Assembly: GCF_000739575.1 (NCBI RefSeq)
Contig: NZ_BBJO01000030.1
Location: forward strand, 104,988 to 168,987
Length of the DNA: 64,000 bases
Reading direction: 5' to 3'
Source: Halobellus rufus
GTDB lineage: Archaea; Halobacteriota; Halobacteria; Halobacteriales; Haloferacaceae
The notes beneath the pieces were generated by a model. It saw only the letters and a list, made by a program, of their open reading frames with translations. It did no database searches and was not told the origin of the DNA. Below are positions 26,068 to 35,861 of the stretch, in pieces; position 1 is the stretch's first letter, and each line of letters opens with the position of its first letter. The translations under genes were made by a program, and so were the position numbers.

Positions 26068-26847
26068 CTACGGCGACACGCGACGGTCGAGGAAGTCCCG
26101 GAGCTCCGCGTTGAACGCCTCCGCCGCTTCCAGCATCGCGAGGTGGGCGGCGTCTTCGAGGATTGCCAGTTCGCAATCCGGCAGTTCGGCGCACAGCTCC
26201 TCGTGGTAGTGCGGTGGCGTGAGGCGATCGTACTCCCCGACGAGCGCCAGCGTCGGGAGGTCGATCGACGAGAGCTCCGCGCGCACGTCGAAGGCGTGCG
26301 CCGTCCGGAAGTCGCGTTCGAGGACGGCCCGCCCCGTGTTCCTGAGCGCCGCCTTCGAGACGTCGAGGGTGGCCTCGTCGGGGTCGTGAAAGAGGTGATC
26401 CGGTTCGTGGAAGAACTCGACCACGCGCTCGAAGTCCGTCTTCACCCACCGCAGGAGGTCGTCGAGCACCGGGAGGCGCGCGCCGGATCCGGCGAGGACC
26501 GCGCCCGCCACGTCGAGGTCGCGTTCGACGAGCGCCATCAGGACGACCGCGCCGCCGAGGGAGTTCCCGAGCAGGACGTCGGCGTCGACCTCGCCCGCGA
26601 CGGCGACGACGTCGTCGACGAACGCCGAGAGCGTCTCGTAGCCGGGTTCGGCGGCGACGTCGTCGCTGTCGCCGTGCCCGCTCAGATCGAGTGCGACTAG
26701 GGGGTACTCGCCGGCGAGTTTCGCCTGCGCGCTCCAGACGCGGTGAGTGCCGCCGCTGCCGTGGACGGCGAGGACGACGGGGCCGTCAGCGCCCCGATCG
26801 AACGTCCGATAGGCCGTCTCCCGGCCGTGGTGAGCTACCGTTTGCAT
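26068..26847 (-). CDS. Alpha/beta hydrolase
   Basis: 259 residues. Oxyanion loop AVHGSGGTHRVW at about 28-39, nucleophile elbow G-N-S96-L-G-G, acid in LVGEYDRLTPP and His in EDAAHLAML. Catalytic triad therefore complete; the substrate (ester, lactone or similar) cannot be predicted. TATA-like sequence lies upstream in the gap shared with the Hsp20-like/CDC48 operon, which runs the other way. Confidence 0.87.
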   Translation of the reverse strand: MQTVAHHGRETAYRTFDRGADGPVVLAVHGSGGTHRVWSAQAKLAGEYPLVALDLSGHGDSDDVAAEPGYETLSAFVDDVVAVAGEVDADVLLGNSLGGAVVLMALVERDLDVAGAVLAGSGARLPVLDDLLRWVKTDFERVVEFFHEPDHLFHDPDEATLDVSKAALRNTGRAVLERDFRTAHAFDVRAELSSIDLPTLALVGEYDRLTPPHYHEELCAELPDCELAILEDAAHLAMLEAAEAFNAELRDFLDRRVSP

Positions 26848-27011
26848 ACGAGTTGGTTCGACCCGATGCGGTATAAAGCCTGAATATGAGAGGCCGACAC
26901 CCGAATCCCCCGTCGATTGACCGAGGCGAAACCGACCGATGGAGCCCCGGACCGCAATTCAACCGCAATTCACTACCATCCATCGCTGTCTTGCGATTAA
27001 TGGTAGAAAGG

Positions 27012-27043
27012 CTTATATAGAAAAGCGACTAACTTGGAGTTAG
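27012..27043 (+). promoter_or_regulatory. Promoter and palindrome of Hsp20-like/CDC48 operon
   Basis: TTATATA (27013-27019) is a clear TATA box. About 10 bases downstream, over the expected transcription start, is a perfect inverted repeat CTAACT-TGG-AGTTAG (27029-27043), a candidate operator. The ATG follows at 27052. Confidence 0.5.
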
Positions 27044-27051
27044 GATCAACG

Positions 27052-27300
27052 ATGAGTATCAAACAGCAGGCCGGTGGAGACGAGCGGATGGTTCGCCGGT
27101 ACGAGTACGAGGACAGTTGGGTCCTCGCCGCCGACGTGGGTGTCGCCGACGAGGACCTCGACGTCGACGTGGTCGGAACGACGGCCATCGTGGTCGCCGA
27201 GACCGGTGGTGACGTCTCCGAGACCGAGTTCGAGCTTCCGGGCTCGGACGCGTCGGTCGCGACCAACAACGGCATTCTCACGATCACGGTCGAAAAATGA
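27052..27300 (+). CDS. Hsp20-like (DUF7127-type) small protein
   Basis: 82 residues: a short N-terminus, then a beta-rich domain ([20 protein letters not shown], ending [11 protein letters not shown]). The final GILTITVEK resembles the last strands of alpha-crystallin/Hsp20 domains. It overlaps cdc48 by four bases (ATGA), so it may be a partner or adaptor of that unfoldase. An in-frame ATG at 27091 is possible. Function inferred from fold and context only. Confidence 0.72.
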   Translation: MSIKQQAGGDERMVRRYEYEDSWVLAADVGVADEDLDVDVVGTTAIVVAETGGDVSETEFELPGSDASVATNNGILTITVEK

Positions 27301-29558
27301 AGCTCACCGTCAAACCACTCAAGCAGAAGGACGCCGGCCGCGGGCTCGCGGCGATCGACCGACAGGCCGCGGAGGAACTGGACCTAGAGGGCGGCGACTA
27401 CATCCGGATCGACGGCGACGGCGGCACCGCCATCGCCCGCGTCTGGCCCGGCTACCCCGAAGACAGCGGGACGGGCGTCGTCCGGATCGACGGTCGGCTC
27501 CGCCAGCAGGCGAACGTCGGCATCGACGACCGCGTCGAGGTCGAGAAGGCCGACATCAAGCCCGCAAAGCACGTCTCCGTCGCCCTCCCGCAGAACCTCC
27601 GCATCAGCGGGAACATCGGCGCGCACCTGCGCGATAAGCTCGCCGGTCAGCCCGTGACCCAGGGGCAGAACATCCGGGTCCCGTTCGGCTTCGGCTTCAT
27701 GAGCTCGTCGAGCCAGCCGCTCCCGCTGAAGATCGCCTCGACCGAGCCGGAGGGCACGGTCGTCGTCACCGACTCGACGGAGGTGACGATCAGCCAGACG
27801 CCCGCCGAGGAGATACAGGCCGGCGCGGAGGGCGAGGCAGACACGCCCTCTGTGACCTACGAGGACATCGGCGGGCTCGACCGCGAGCTCGAACAGGTGC
27901 GAGAGATGATCGAGCTGCCGATGCGGCACCCCGAGCTGTTCCAGCGGCTCGGCATCGAGCCACCGAAGGGCGTGCTCCTCCACGGACCGCCCGGCACGGG
28001 CAAGACGCTGATCGCGAAGGCCGTCGCCAACGAGATCGACGCCTCGTTCCACACGATCTCCGGCCCGGAGATCATGTCGAAGTACTACGGCGAGTCCGAA
28101 GAGCAGCTCCGAGAGATCTTCGAGGAGGCCGAGGAGGCCGCCCCGGCGATCGTCTTCGTCGACGAGATCGACTCGATCGCGCCCAAGCGCGGCGAGGCCG
28201 GCGGCGACGTCGAACGCCGCGTCGTCGCGCAGTTGCTCTCGCTGATGGACGGCCTCGACGAGCGCGGCGAGGTCGTCGTCATCGGCGCGACCAACCGCGT
28301 GGACGCCATCGACCCCGCGCTCCGGCGCGGCGGTCGCTTCGACCGCGAGATCGAGATCGGCGTGCCGGACCGCGAGGGTCGCAAGGAGATCCTGCAGGTC
28401 CACACGCGGAATATGCCGCTCTCGGACGCGGTCGACCTCGACGAGTACGCCGACAACACCCACGGCTTCGTCGGCGCGGACATCGAGAGCCTCGCGAAGG
28501 AGGCCGCGATGAACGCGCTGCGGCGCATCCGCCCCGAACTCGACCTCGACTCCGAGGAGATCGACGCCGAGGTGCTCGACTCGCTGACGGTCACCTCGAA
28601 GGACTTCAAAGAGGCGATCAAGGGCATCGAGCCCTCGGCGCTGCGGGAGGTCTTCGTCGAGGTCCCCGACGTCACCTGGGAGCACGTCGGCGGCCTCGAA
28701 GACACCAAAGAGCGCCTCCGCGAGACGATCCAGTGGCCGCTCGAGTACCCCGAGGTGTTCGAGGCGATGGACATGCAGTCGGCGAAGGGCGTGCTGATGT
28801 ACGGCCCGCCCGGGACCGGGAAGACGCTCCTCGCGAAGGCCGTCGCCAACGAGTCCGAGTCCAACTTCATCTCGGTGAAGGGGCCGGAACTGCTCGACAA
28901 GTACGTCGGAGAGTCCGAGAAGGGCGTCCGCGAGATCTTCAAGAAGGCCCGCGAGAACGCGCCGACCGTGGTCTTCTTCGACGAGATCGACTCGATCGCG
29001 ACCGAGCGGGGCAGCAACACGGGCGACTCCGGCGTCTCAGAGCGCGTCGTCTCCCAGTTGCTGACCGAACTCGACGGGCTCGAAACCCTCGAAGACGTCG
29101 TCGTCGTCGCGACGACGAACCGCCCGGACCTGATCGACTCGGCGCTCTTGCGCCCCGGACGGCTCGACCGGCACGTCCACGTGCCCGTCCCAGACGAGGA
29201 GGCCCGCCGGGCGATCTTCGGGGTCCACACCGAACGGAAGCCGCTCGCCGACGACGTCGACCTCGACGAACTCGCCGCGGAGACGGAGGGCTACGTCGGT
29301 GCCGACATCGAGGCGGTCTGCCGCGAGGCGTCGATGGCCGCGAGCCGCGAGTTCATTAACAGCGTCTCCCGCGAGGAGGTCGCCGAATCGGTCGGCAACG
29401 TCCGCGTGACGATGGAGCACTTCGAGCAGGCGCTCGACGAGGTCGGCCCGAGCGTGACCCCGGAGACGCGCGAGCGCTACGAGGAGATCGAACAGCGCTT
29501 CCAGACCAGCGAGGTCGAGCGCGAGCCCGAGGCCGAGGTCGGACGGACGTTCCAGTGA
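27297..29558 (+). CDS. cdc48: CDC48/VAT-type AAA ATPase
   Basis: 753 residues. Hexameric unfoldase that feeds substrates to the proteasome. An N-terminal double-psi beta-barrel substrate domain (about 1-185) is followed by two AAA modules, each with Walker A GPPGTGKT and Walker B ([30 protein letters not shown]), arginine-finger regions included. No truncation. Co-transcribed with the Hsp20-like gene. A T-run at 29614-29619 may terminate it. Confidence 0.95.
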   Translation: MKLTVKPLKQKDAGRGLAAIDRQAAEELDLEGGDYIRIDGDGGTAIARVWPGYPEDSGTGVVRIDGRLRQQANVGIDDRVEVEKADIKPAKHVSVALPQNLRISGNIGAHLRDKLAGQPVTQGQNIRVPFGFGFMSSSSQPLPLKIASTEPEGTVVVTDSTEVTISQTPAEEIQAGAEGEADTPSVTYEDIGGLDRELEQVREMIELPMRHPELFQRLGIEPPKGVLLHGPPGTGKTLIAKAVANEIDASFHTISGPEIMSKYYGESEEQLREIFEEAEEAAPAIVFVDEIDSIAPKRGEAGGDVERRVVAQLLSLMDGLDERGEVVVIGATNRVDAIDPALRRGGRFDREIEIGVPDREGRKEILQVHTRNMPLSDAVDLDEYADNTHGFVGADIESLAKEAAMNALRRIRPELDLDSEEIDAEVLDSLTVTSKDFKEAIKGIEPSALREVFVEVPDVTWEHVGGLEDTKERLRETIQWPLEYPEVFEAMDMQSAKGVLMYGPPGTGKTLLAKAVANESESNFISVKGPELLDKYVGESEKGVREIFKKARENAPTVVFFDEIDSIATERGSNTGDSGVSERVVSQLLTELDGLETLEDVVVVATTNRPDLIDSALLRPGRLDRHVHVPVPDEEARRAIFGVHTERKPLADDVDLDELAAETEGYVGADIEAVCREASMAASREFINSVSREEVAESVGNVRVTMEHFEQALDEVGPSVTPETRERYEEIEQRFQTSEVEREPEAEVGRTFQ

Positions 29559-29612
29559 TGTGAGCACACCGGCGGCGCGCCGTTGTGCCCCTCGTCCCCG
29601 TTTGCATCGCCG

Positions 29613-29620
29613 ATTTTTTA
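29613..29620 (+). terminator. Poly-T terminator after cdc48
   Basis: A six-T run (29614-29619) lies about 55 bases after the cdc48 stop, and another (29677-29682) follows. Archaeal transcription ends at such runs without need for a hairpin. The rest of the gap 29559-29795 shows no gene. Confidence 0.45.
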
Positions 29621-29795
29621 CGGCCGATATACTGAGTTCACAATGCGGAACTCCCGAATACGACAATAATAAACGGTTTTTTGTTTCACCTTCCGGAAAC
29701 TCGGTGCCGACTCGTGTTCTCGGTCCGGCCGAAGAGCGCGACACCGGCCACGTAGCCAGTCGGACGGCGACGTAGTCGGCCGGTCGGCCTGCAGG

Positions 29796-30845
29796 TCACT
29801 GCTCGGTCGGCGGCTCTTTCGGCGGTAGATACATCCGAACGGTGTTCCCTTGCGGACGCTGTCGCTCGAAGCCGATCTCGCCGCCCAGCGATTCGACACA
29901 CCAACGCATCACGAACAACCCCACGCCGGATCCGTGGACGGTGTTCGTCCGCGCTGCCGGTCGGAACAGAGCGTCGAGTTCGGCGTCTCTAATCGGCGGG
30001 TTTGTGTCTTCGATCGCTATTTCGACGCGGCCGGTGTTCGGCGAACGACCGACGCGAAGGTCGACCACCGGAGCCGAATCGTCGCTGTGGACGATCGCGT
30101 TCTCGACGGCGTGCGACAGCGCGTACGAGAACGCGTCGTCGACGTCGATCCACAGCGCCTCTCGCTCAGTAACGGAGATCCTCGCGTGAGAGTACTCCTC
30201 GCGGAAGTCAGCTACGACCTCGCGGATCGCCCGCGTAGCGTTGCGAACGTGACGATCCCCCGCCGTGGGTACGACGGCGTGTTGGATCTCCTTGACGGAC
30301 GTGGCCGTGTCCCCGAGCTTCGTCGCCGCTTCGTGGATTGTCCTCGCTGCCGCCCGCGCCTGTTCGATGTCGTCGCCGTCAGCGATCTCCTCGGCGTAAC
30401 CTGTGATGATCGCAGCCTTGTTCCTGAGATTGTGTCTGAGGATCCGCCAGAACAGCTCTTCGCGGTGGCTCGCGTCGTAGTGGTCGGTCACGTCGCGGAT
30501 CTCCGCAAGCACGTGATCGCCTCCAGCGGGCACCTGCCGAGAGAGGTGGACGCGGACCCAGATCAACTCTCCGTCACCGCGCTTGACGCGCCAGGTGAAC
30601 CGTTGGACGTCACCTGTTGCGGCCGAAGTAAGCCGGTCACGGAAGTCGGATGCCGAAAAGGGGTAGGTGTTCGCCGTGTAGCGATCGATCCCGAGGCCTC
30701 GGAGATCCGCGCGCCCGTACCCGAAGATCGACGTCAGGCGGTCGTTCGCATCGAGTATCGACCCGTCTCGCGGGTCGTATAGCGCGATCCCGACCCGGAG
30801 TGTGTCGTACTCGGACGGGAGAGAGGGTTCGACGTGAGACACCAT
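29796..30845 (-). CDS. PAS-domain histidine kinase
   Basis: 349 residues, no membrane segment. PAS domain at about 13-122 (IALYDPRDGSILDANDRL, VRVHLSRQ), His-box WRILRHNLRNKAA with H138, then ATPase domain with N-box SHAVENAIVHSD and G2 box GSGVGLFVMRWC. The HNLRN form is typical of haloarchaeal kinases. No response regulator is adjacent, so the partner is unknown. The promoter contains TATATA on the minus strand and an inverted repeat at 30872-30887. Confidence 0.9.
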   Translation of the reverse strand: MVSHVEPSLPSEYDTLRVGIALYDPRDGSILDANDRLTSIFGYGRADLRGLGIDRYTANTYPFSASDFRDRLTSAATGDVQRFTWRVKRGDGELIWVRVHLSRQVPAGGDHVLAEIRDVTDHYDASHREELFWRILRHNLRNKAAIITGYAEEIADGDDIEQARAAARTIHEAATKLGDTATSVKEIQHAVVPTAGDRHVRNATRAIREVVADFREEYSHARISVTEREALWIDVDDAFSYALSHAVENAIVHSDDSAPVVDLRVGRSPNTGRVEIAIEDTNPPIRDAELDALFRPAARTNTVHGSGVGLFVMRWCVESLGGEIGFERQRPQGNTVRMYLPPKEPPTEQ

Positions 30846-30871
30846 CCGTCGAATGCACTCGGCCAGACCCG

Positions 30872-30887
30872 CTTAGCACTCACTAAG
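30872..30887. promoter_or_regulatory. Inverted repeat in kinase promoter
   Basis: CTTAG-CACTCA-CTAAG lies about 30 bases before the kinase ATG, next to the TATA-like TATATA at 30892-30898. It could be an operator, but the arms are only five bases. Confidence 0.3.
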
Positions 30888-31003
30888 TGGGATATATACT
30901 GATAACACACACTCGCGAGCGGACTGTACTCTCTCTGAGGTTTCACCGGAAACGCGGTGCGGTGGGTGGACGTTTCACACGAAGTTCGGTCGCGGCTAAA
31001 CAG

Positions 31004-31477
31004 TCACGCCGAGTCTTCGAGCGCGTCGAGGTCGTCGAGAATCTCGTCGGCGTGACCCTCCGGTGAGACGCCCTCGTAGGCGAGGACGACGTCGCCGTCG
31101 GGACCGACGACGTACGTGTTGCGGAAGACGCCGTCGAAGGTGTTGCCGAACATATTCTTCTCGCCGTAGGAGTCGTAGGCGGTCGCGACCGACCCGTCCT
31201 CGTCGGAGAGCAGGCGGAACGGGAGGTCGTACTCTTCGGCGAACGGTTTCAGGTCCGCGACGGGGTCGTCGCTGATCCCGAGGACGGTCACGCCGCGGTC
31301 GCGCAGTTCGTCGTAGACGTCGCGGAAGCCGCACGCTTCGGTGGTGCACCCGGGCGTGTCCGCCCGGGGGTAGAAGTAGACGACGACGTACTCGCCGCGG
31401 TGGTCCGAAAGCGAGGCGTCTTCGCCGTCCTGGTCGGGCAGGGTGAACTCGGGGGCGGTCTCGCCGATGTCGAGCAT
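31004..31477 (-). CDS. bcp: Peroxiredoxin (Bcp/thiol peroxidase)
   Basis: 157 residues. Peroxidatic C44 in ADTPGCTTEACGF with a second Cys at 49, the close spacing of atypical two-Cys Bcp enzymes. YFYPRADT and ISDDPVADLKPFAEEY are usual. Reduces peroxides with thioredoxin. Start at ATG 31477. Confidence 0.93.
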   Translation of the reverse strand: MLDIGETAPEFTLPDQDGEDASLSDHRGEYVVVYFYPRADTPGCTTEACGFRDVYDELRDRGVTVLGISDDPVADLKPFAEEYDLPFRLLSDEDGSVATAYDSYGEKNMFGNTFDGVFRNTYVVGPDGDVVLAYEGVSPEGHADEILDDLDALEDSA

Positions 31478-31544
31478 ACTCGCTTCCTCTCACGAACCGG
31501 GCTTCAACGTACCGCTCGACGGTGACCCCGACGCGACGGGCCGC

Positions 31545-32459
31545 CTAATCGAGTTGTTCGGCGGCGTCGCGCTCCAGCAGCGGCCCGGCGTTCGTGGTCG
31601 GCAGCGTGACCACGTCCTCGGATTCGAGGTCGTACTCGCGCTCGTCGACGCCGAATATCTGCCCGACGTCCTCGGTGATCCGGAGCGTGACGCGATCCGT
31701 TTCCTCGGAGGCCTGCTCGGCCTCGGCAGCGTCGGCGCTCTCGACGACCGGCGCGTCGGGTGCCGACGCGTCCGGCGGAGCGTCCGGCGGGACGTCTGGC
31801 GGCACGTCCGGATCCGCGTCGGCCGCGTCCGACGCGGGCTCTGCGGCCCCGCCGTCGTCCGGTCCCCCCATTGCGTCGGCGAGGACGTCGTCCGAACCGG
31901 CCGGCTCGTCGGTCGGCGCGGCCGCCGCCTCGGCGGACGGTGCATCCGTCGCAGCGATGGAATCTGCCTCCGTCGACGGTGACGCGTCGGCGTTCGACGA
32001 CCCGACCGCCGCCGACGTCGTCCCGTGGTCGGTCTCGGCGGGCGGCGCGCGGTCGTCGCCTTCGCTCCCGCCCTCGCCCGCGAGGACGTCGAGGACGGTC
32101 TGTCGGTTCTGTTTGATCCGGCCGACGAGCCCCTCGAACAGGTCGCGCTCCTCGGCGGTGAGGCCGTCGGTGTCGGCGCTCATGTCCGCGGCGGCGAACG
32201 ACGCCAGTTTGACGACCTTGCCGACGCGGCGCTCGTAGATCGACTCGACGACGTCCTCGGCGGTCTCGATCTCGTCGGTCAGCCGCCCGACGTCCGGATC
32301 GTCGAAGGGGTCCTCGGCGGCGTCGGCCGCGCGGCGGCGCTCGGCCTTCCGTTCTGCGATGTACGCCGCGACGTCCTCGTAGAACGAATCCCGGAGGTGT
32401 TGGAGGCTGTCCTTCTGCCGCTCGGTCCGTCGGACGCTCCGCAGCTCCTCTAGATCCAT
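31545..32459 (-). CDS. GINS replication complex subunit (Gins51 type)
   Basis: 304 residues. Part of the CMG-like replicative helicase with MCM and GAN/Cdc45. N-terminal alpha-helical A domain (MDLEELRSVRRTERQKDSLQ, about 1-125), a long low-complexity Ala/Asp/Pro/Ser linker (about 130-250, containing PPDVPPDVPPDAPPD), and a small C-terminal B domain (RVTLRITEDVGQIFGVDERE). The ATG at 32459 is preferred over a GTG three codons earlier. It follows priS after a 19-base gap, the standard archaeal pair. Confidence 0.88.
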   Translation of the reverse strand: MDLEELRSVRRTERQKDSLQHLRDSFYEDVAAYIAERKAERRRAADAAEDPFDDPDVGRLTDEIETAEDVVESIYERRVGKVVKLASFAAADMSADTDGLTAEERDLFEGLVGRIKQNRQTVLDVLAGEGGSEGDDRAPPAETDHGTTSAAVGSSNADASPSTEADSIAATDAPSAEAAAAPTDEPAGSDDVLADAMGGPDDGGAAEPASDAADADPDVPPDVPPDAPPDASAPDAPVVESADAAEAEQASEETDRVTLRITEDVGQIFGVDEREYDLESEDVVTLPTTNAGPLLERDAAEQLD

Positions 32460-32478
32460 TCTTTGCACTCGGCCGGAT

Positions 32479-33636
32479 TCATTCTTTGATTTTCTCCGCG
32501 CGCCCTCGGGCCATCAGGAAGACTCCGAGGCACTCTTCTACGGACTGCTCTCCCTCCGTGATAGTAAACGTGTCGCCGTCGAAGGTCGTCGGTCCCGGAT
32601 CGGTCACGTTCACCGTGATCTCGCGGCCGCGGAACCGCTCGGGGATCGCATCTTCGAGCGGGTGGAAGTCGTCGAGGTCCGCGCGCGACAGCGGCGTGAC
32701 GACCAGCCCGGATCCGCCGTGGAGGCTGCCCGGCAGCCGGATGAGCCGCTTCGTGTCCGTCGTCACCGGTTCGTCGATCGGCGCGGTCTCCTCCTCGATC
32801 GCCTCGGCGGCGAGCGCGTCGACGAGGATGCGCGTCCCCGGACCGCCTGCCTCGACGTTGCCCGCGCGGATCGCCTCGAAGTTGTTGCGGACGGTTCCGA
32901 GGATCGTCTGCGCACGACCTTCGCCGATCCCGTCCAGTTCCTGGAGCCGCGCTAAGGCCTCGTCGTCGTCCATCTCGCGCAGTCGTTCGGCGAGGTCGAC
33001 GAGGCGGCGATGCGTGCGCGCGCCCCACCCGCCGCGGCGGCGGAGGACCCGGCGGGTCGTCCCCCGGTTCGACTCCGTCTCGATCAGGCCGTCGACGTCG
33101 AGGTCGATCGCGCGGACGTAGTCGACGATCTCGCGGCGCGCCTCGCTGTCGAGTCCTCGAACGTCGGGGTCGCGAACGTGGACGTGATAGCCGCGGCCGC
33201 CGGAGAAGACCACCTCGGTCTCCGCGAAGGCGAAGTCGTCGTCGATGAAGTCGAGGAGGTTCAGCAGTTCGCCCTTACACGCCTCCAGCATCTCCGCGTA
33301 GGTGGTGGTCTCGGGATCGACGCCCGGGAGGTGATCGGCGTCGAGGTCGAAGACGAGGTCGGCCGACTGCCAGCCCTTCTCGTCCATCGAACTCGCGCCT
33401 GGGTCCGCAAAGCGCGCCGACGAGAAGTAGACGTGCCGCGGCGCGGTGCGGTGCAGGAAGTCGCCGAGGTCGCCGACGTCCAGCAGCGACTGGTGGCGGA
33501 TCATCCGCGTCGCGCCGGCGCTCCACGGGATGTGGCCCCACTCGCGGCGCTCGGCCGCGGGGGGGAGAGAGACGTCGCTGCGGCGGTAGTAGTCGCCGAA
33601 CCGCCCCTCTAGATAGGTCCGCGTGCGCGCCTCCAT
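32479..33636 (-). CDS. priS: DNA primase small (catalytic) subunit PriS
   Basis: 385 residues. Synthesises primers with PriL. The catalytic Asp motif is VFDLDADHL, with [10 protein letters not shown] and [18 protein letters not shown] also conserved. Length is normal for haloarchaea. First gene of the priS-GINS operon. Confidence 0.95.
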   Translation of the reverse strand: MEARTRTYLEGRFGDYYRRSDVSLPPAAERREWGHIPWSAGATRMIRHQSLLDVGDLGDFLHRTAPRHVYFSSARFADPGASSMDEKGWQSADLVFDLDADHLPGVDPETTTYAEMLEACKGELLNLLDFIDDDFAFAETEVVFSGGRGYHVHVRDPDVRGLDSEARREIVDYVRAIDLDVDGLIETESNRGTTRRVLRRRGGWGARTHRRLVDLAERLREMDDDEALARLQELDGIGEGRAQTILGTVRNNFEAIRAGNVEAGGPGTRILVDALAAEAIEEETAPIDEPVTTDTKRLIRLPGSLHGGSGLVVTPLSRADLDDFHPLEDAIPERFRGREITVNVTDPGPTTFDGDTFTITEGEQSVEECLGVFLMARGRAEKIKE

Positions 33637-33724
33637 CGGTCGCCGAGACTTTCGGAGCGAGGAGTAAAGCCGTTGCGCCTCGGTGTCGGTTCGGAGATCC
33701 TGCCTGCTCGGATCGCCCCGACGC

Positions 33725-34786
33725 TCAGGCGAACTGCTCGCGGTCGGGGACCTCCTCGCGGCCGAGGATGATCTCCTGCGCCTCGACGTCCTCGAAGGCC
33801 GCGACCAACCCGCCGATCTCTAGGACGCCGTCGTCGGTCTCCAGTCGCAGCGAGGCGACCTCCTCGGACTCCTCCAGCCTCGCCGTCTCGATCTTCCCCT
33901 CGACGACGATCGGGTCGCCGGTCTCGACGTCGCGGCCGGTGATCGAGGCGTAGAAGGGGCCGTCGAGTTCGCGGACGTCCTTCACGGCGCGGCGGATCGA
34001 GGCGTAGCGACGGGGGAACGGCCGCCGCTTGCCGTCGGTGGCGATCGTCTCGGCGGTCGACCAGAGGACGGTCCCGAAGAAGCCCGAGACCAGAAAGCCC
34101 AGCGCCGAGCGGTTGAAGATGACCCCGTACCGATCGCGGTCGTCGCGGAGGGCGTCCTGCGTCGCGTAGATCGAGTAGTTGCCGTCGGCGACGGCGAGGA
34201 TCGGTGTCGTGATCCCCCGTCGCCCGCGAGCGACCGTCGCGACTTCGAGGTAATCGAAGCTGTCCGGGTCGGGAGCGCGCGACAGCGGCGTGATGAGCAG
34301 ATCGACGCTCACGCCGTCGTCGACCGCCGCGGCGAGGTCCTCGCGGAAGCGACGCAGGAGGTCCGGCGTCAGCGACAGCACCAGTTCGTACTCGGCGCTC
34401 TCGATGATCTCCTCGACGTACCGGAGGATCGTCGAGCGGGACTTCACGAGCGAGACCGCCTCGGTGTCCCGCGCGGGCGCGGTGTAGCGCGCTTCCAACT
34501 CGGATACGAGGCTGTCGAGGGACTGCTGGACGTTGCCGAAGGCGTCGTCGGGGGCGACCGCGACGATCTTCATCGGCCGCGATTCCCGGAGTTCGACGAG
34601 GCCGCGATCGGAGAGGCTCCGCACCGTGTCGTACACCCTCGGCTGCGGGATCTCCGTCCGATCGGAGATCTCCGAGGCCGTCAGTTCGCCGTGTTCGAGC
34701 ACGGCCAGATACGCCTCAATCTCGTACTCGCCGAGGTCGAAGCGCTCTCCGACCCGCTCGAGCGTCATCCGGAGTTCGTCTGCCAT
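33725..34786 (-). CDS. trmB: TrmB family transcriptional regulator
   Basis: 353 residues from [21 protein letters not shown]-terminal winged helix ([20 protein letters not shown], about 33-52), a coiled-coil linker, and the C-terminal TrmB sugar-sensing domain. In Halobacterium TrmB controls sugar, amino-acid and cofactor metabolism by binding TACT-N7-8-GAGTA. A match to that motif lies in this gene's own promoter at 34819-34834, supporting orthology and autoregulation. A longer start is possible but gives no conserved sequence. Confidence 0.88.
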   Translation of the reverse strand: MADELRMTLERVGERFDLGEYEIEAYLAVLEHGELTASEISDRTEIPQPRVYDTVRSLSDRGLVELRESRPMKIVAVAPDDAFGNVQQSLDSLVSELEARYTAPARDTEAVSLVKSRSTILRYVEEIIESAEYELVLSLTPDLLRRFREDLAAAVDDGVSVDLLITPLSRAPDPDSFDYLEVATVARGRRGITTPILAVADGNYSIYATQDALRDDRDRYGVIFNRSALGFLVSGFFGTVLWSTAETIATDGKRRPFPRRYASIRRAVKDVRELDGPFYASITGRDVETGDPIVVEGKIETARLEESEEVASLRLETDDGVLEIGGLVAAFEDVEAQEIILGREEVPDREQFA

Positions 34787-34818
34787 ACCGGGTGCTCTCA
34801 CTCCGGGCACTTACTGTT

Positions 34819-34834
34819 TACTATACTTCGAGTA
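34819..34834. promoter_or_regulatory. TrmB binding site
   Basis: TACTATACTTCGAGTA matches the published halobacterial TrmB motif TACT-N7-8-GAGTA exactly with a 7-base spacer. It lies 33-48 bases before the trmB start, over the TATA region, and 110 bases before the divergent xdhC-like gene. Confidence 0.6.
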
Positions 34835-34943
34835 GCACGCAATTCCGGAACGGGATCTATCACCCCCGCTGCACCGATCGAGTCGCGGAGAACGCCACCC
34901 CGTTGAATAAGTATAAGCGTCGGCGGCCGATAGCGTGTGTGTG

Positions 34944-35756
34944 ATGGACGAGCACGGAGAGACGGACGGGCCGACCAGCGTGTACGGTCGCGCCGACGAA
35001 CTGACTGCGGCCGGGGAGACGGTGGCGCTCGTGACGGTGACCCGGGTGGACGGGTCGGCACCGCAGGACCCCGGCGCGTCGATGCTCGTTCGCGCCGACG
35101 GGAGCACGGAGGGGACCGTCGGCGGCGGCACCGTCGAGGAGCGGACGCGCCGGGCTGCCGTCGAGGCCATCGAGGAACGGACCCCGCGAACGGAGCGGTG
35201 GGAACTGCGCCCCGAGGGCAACACGGGGATGGTGTGCGGCGGCGAAATGGACGTGTTCATCAACGTGATACCGGGCAGTCAACGGCTGATCGTCGCGGGC
35301 GGCGGGCACATCGCGCAGTCGCTCGCGCCGATGGCCGTGGAGTTGGGCTACGACGTCTTCGTCGTCGACGACAGGGAGGAGTACGCCACCGACGAGCGGT
35401 TCCCCGATGTCGAGGTGGCCGCCGCCGACTACGACGCGGGGATCGAATCGGTCGGCGTCACCGACAACACCGCCGTCGTCGTCGCCACGCGGAGCGGCCA
35501 CTTCGACCGCATTGCCGCGGGGGAGGCGCTCCAACGGGGGGCGTACTACGTCGGCCTCGTCGCCTCCGACACCAAGGCCGAGCGCGTCGCCGAGGGGCTC
35601 CGAGAGGACGGCGTCGACGAAGCTGACTTCGAGCGGTTCCACTCGCCGGTGGGATTGGACCTCGGCGGCGGCGACCCCGCGGACGTCGCGCTCTCGATTC
35701 TCGCGGAACTCAACCGCGTCCGTCACGGTCTCGCGCCCGGGACCGTCGAATCGTAG
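34944..35756 (+). CDS. XdhC/PaoD-like molybdenum cofactor insertion chaperone
   Basis: 270 residues. XdhC-type N-terminal domain (ALVTVTRVDGSAPQDPGASM, GTVGGGTVEERTR, GMVCGGEMDVFI) and a C-terminal Rossmann domain (IVAGGGHIAQSLAPMAVELG). Such proteins sulfurate or protect the cofactor and insert it into xanthine-oxidase-family enzymes. It directly precedes the three molybdenum-hydroxylase genes. TATA-like AGTATAAG (34910-34917) is about 31 bases upstream of this ATG. Confidence 0.88.
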   Translation: MDEHGETDGPTSVYGRADELTAAGETVALVTVTRVDGSAPQDPGASMLVRADGSTEGTVGGGTVEERTRRAAVEAIEERTPRTERWELRPEGNTGMVCGGEMDVFINVIPGSQRLIVAGGGHIAQSLAPMAVELGYDVFVVDDREEYATDERFPDVEVAAADYDAGIESVGVTDNTAVVVATRSGHFDRIAAGEALQRGAYYVGLVASDTKAERVAEGLREDGVDEADFERFHSPVGLDLGGGDPADVALSILAELNRVRHGLAPGTVES

Positions 35757-35861
35757 CTGCCAACGGCCGCCTATTGCCGTCTCTCCCGATTTTCCGGCGC
35801 TCACCGGTCTCCCCTTCCGGAGGCCGAACATATATGAATGTGTGTGAAAGATAATCAAGGT

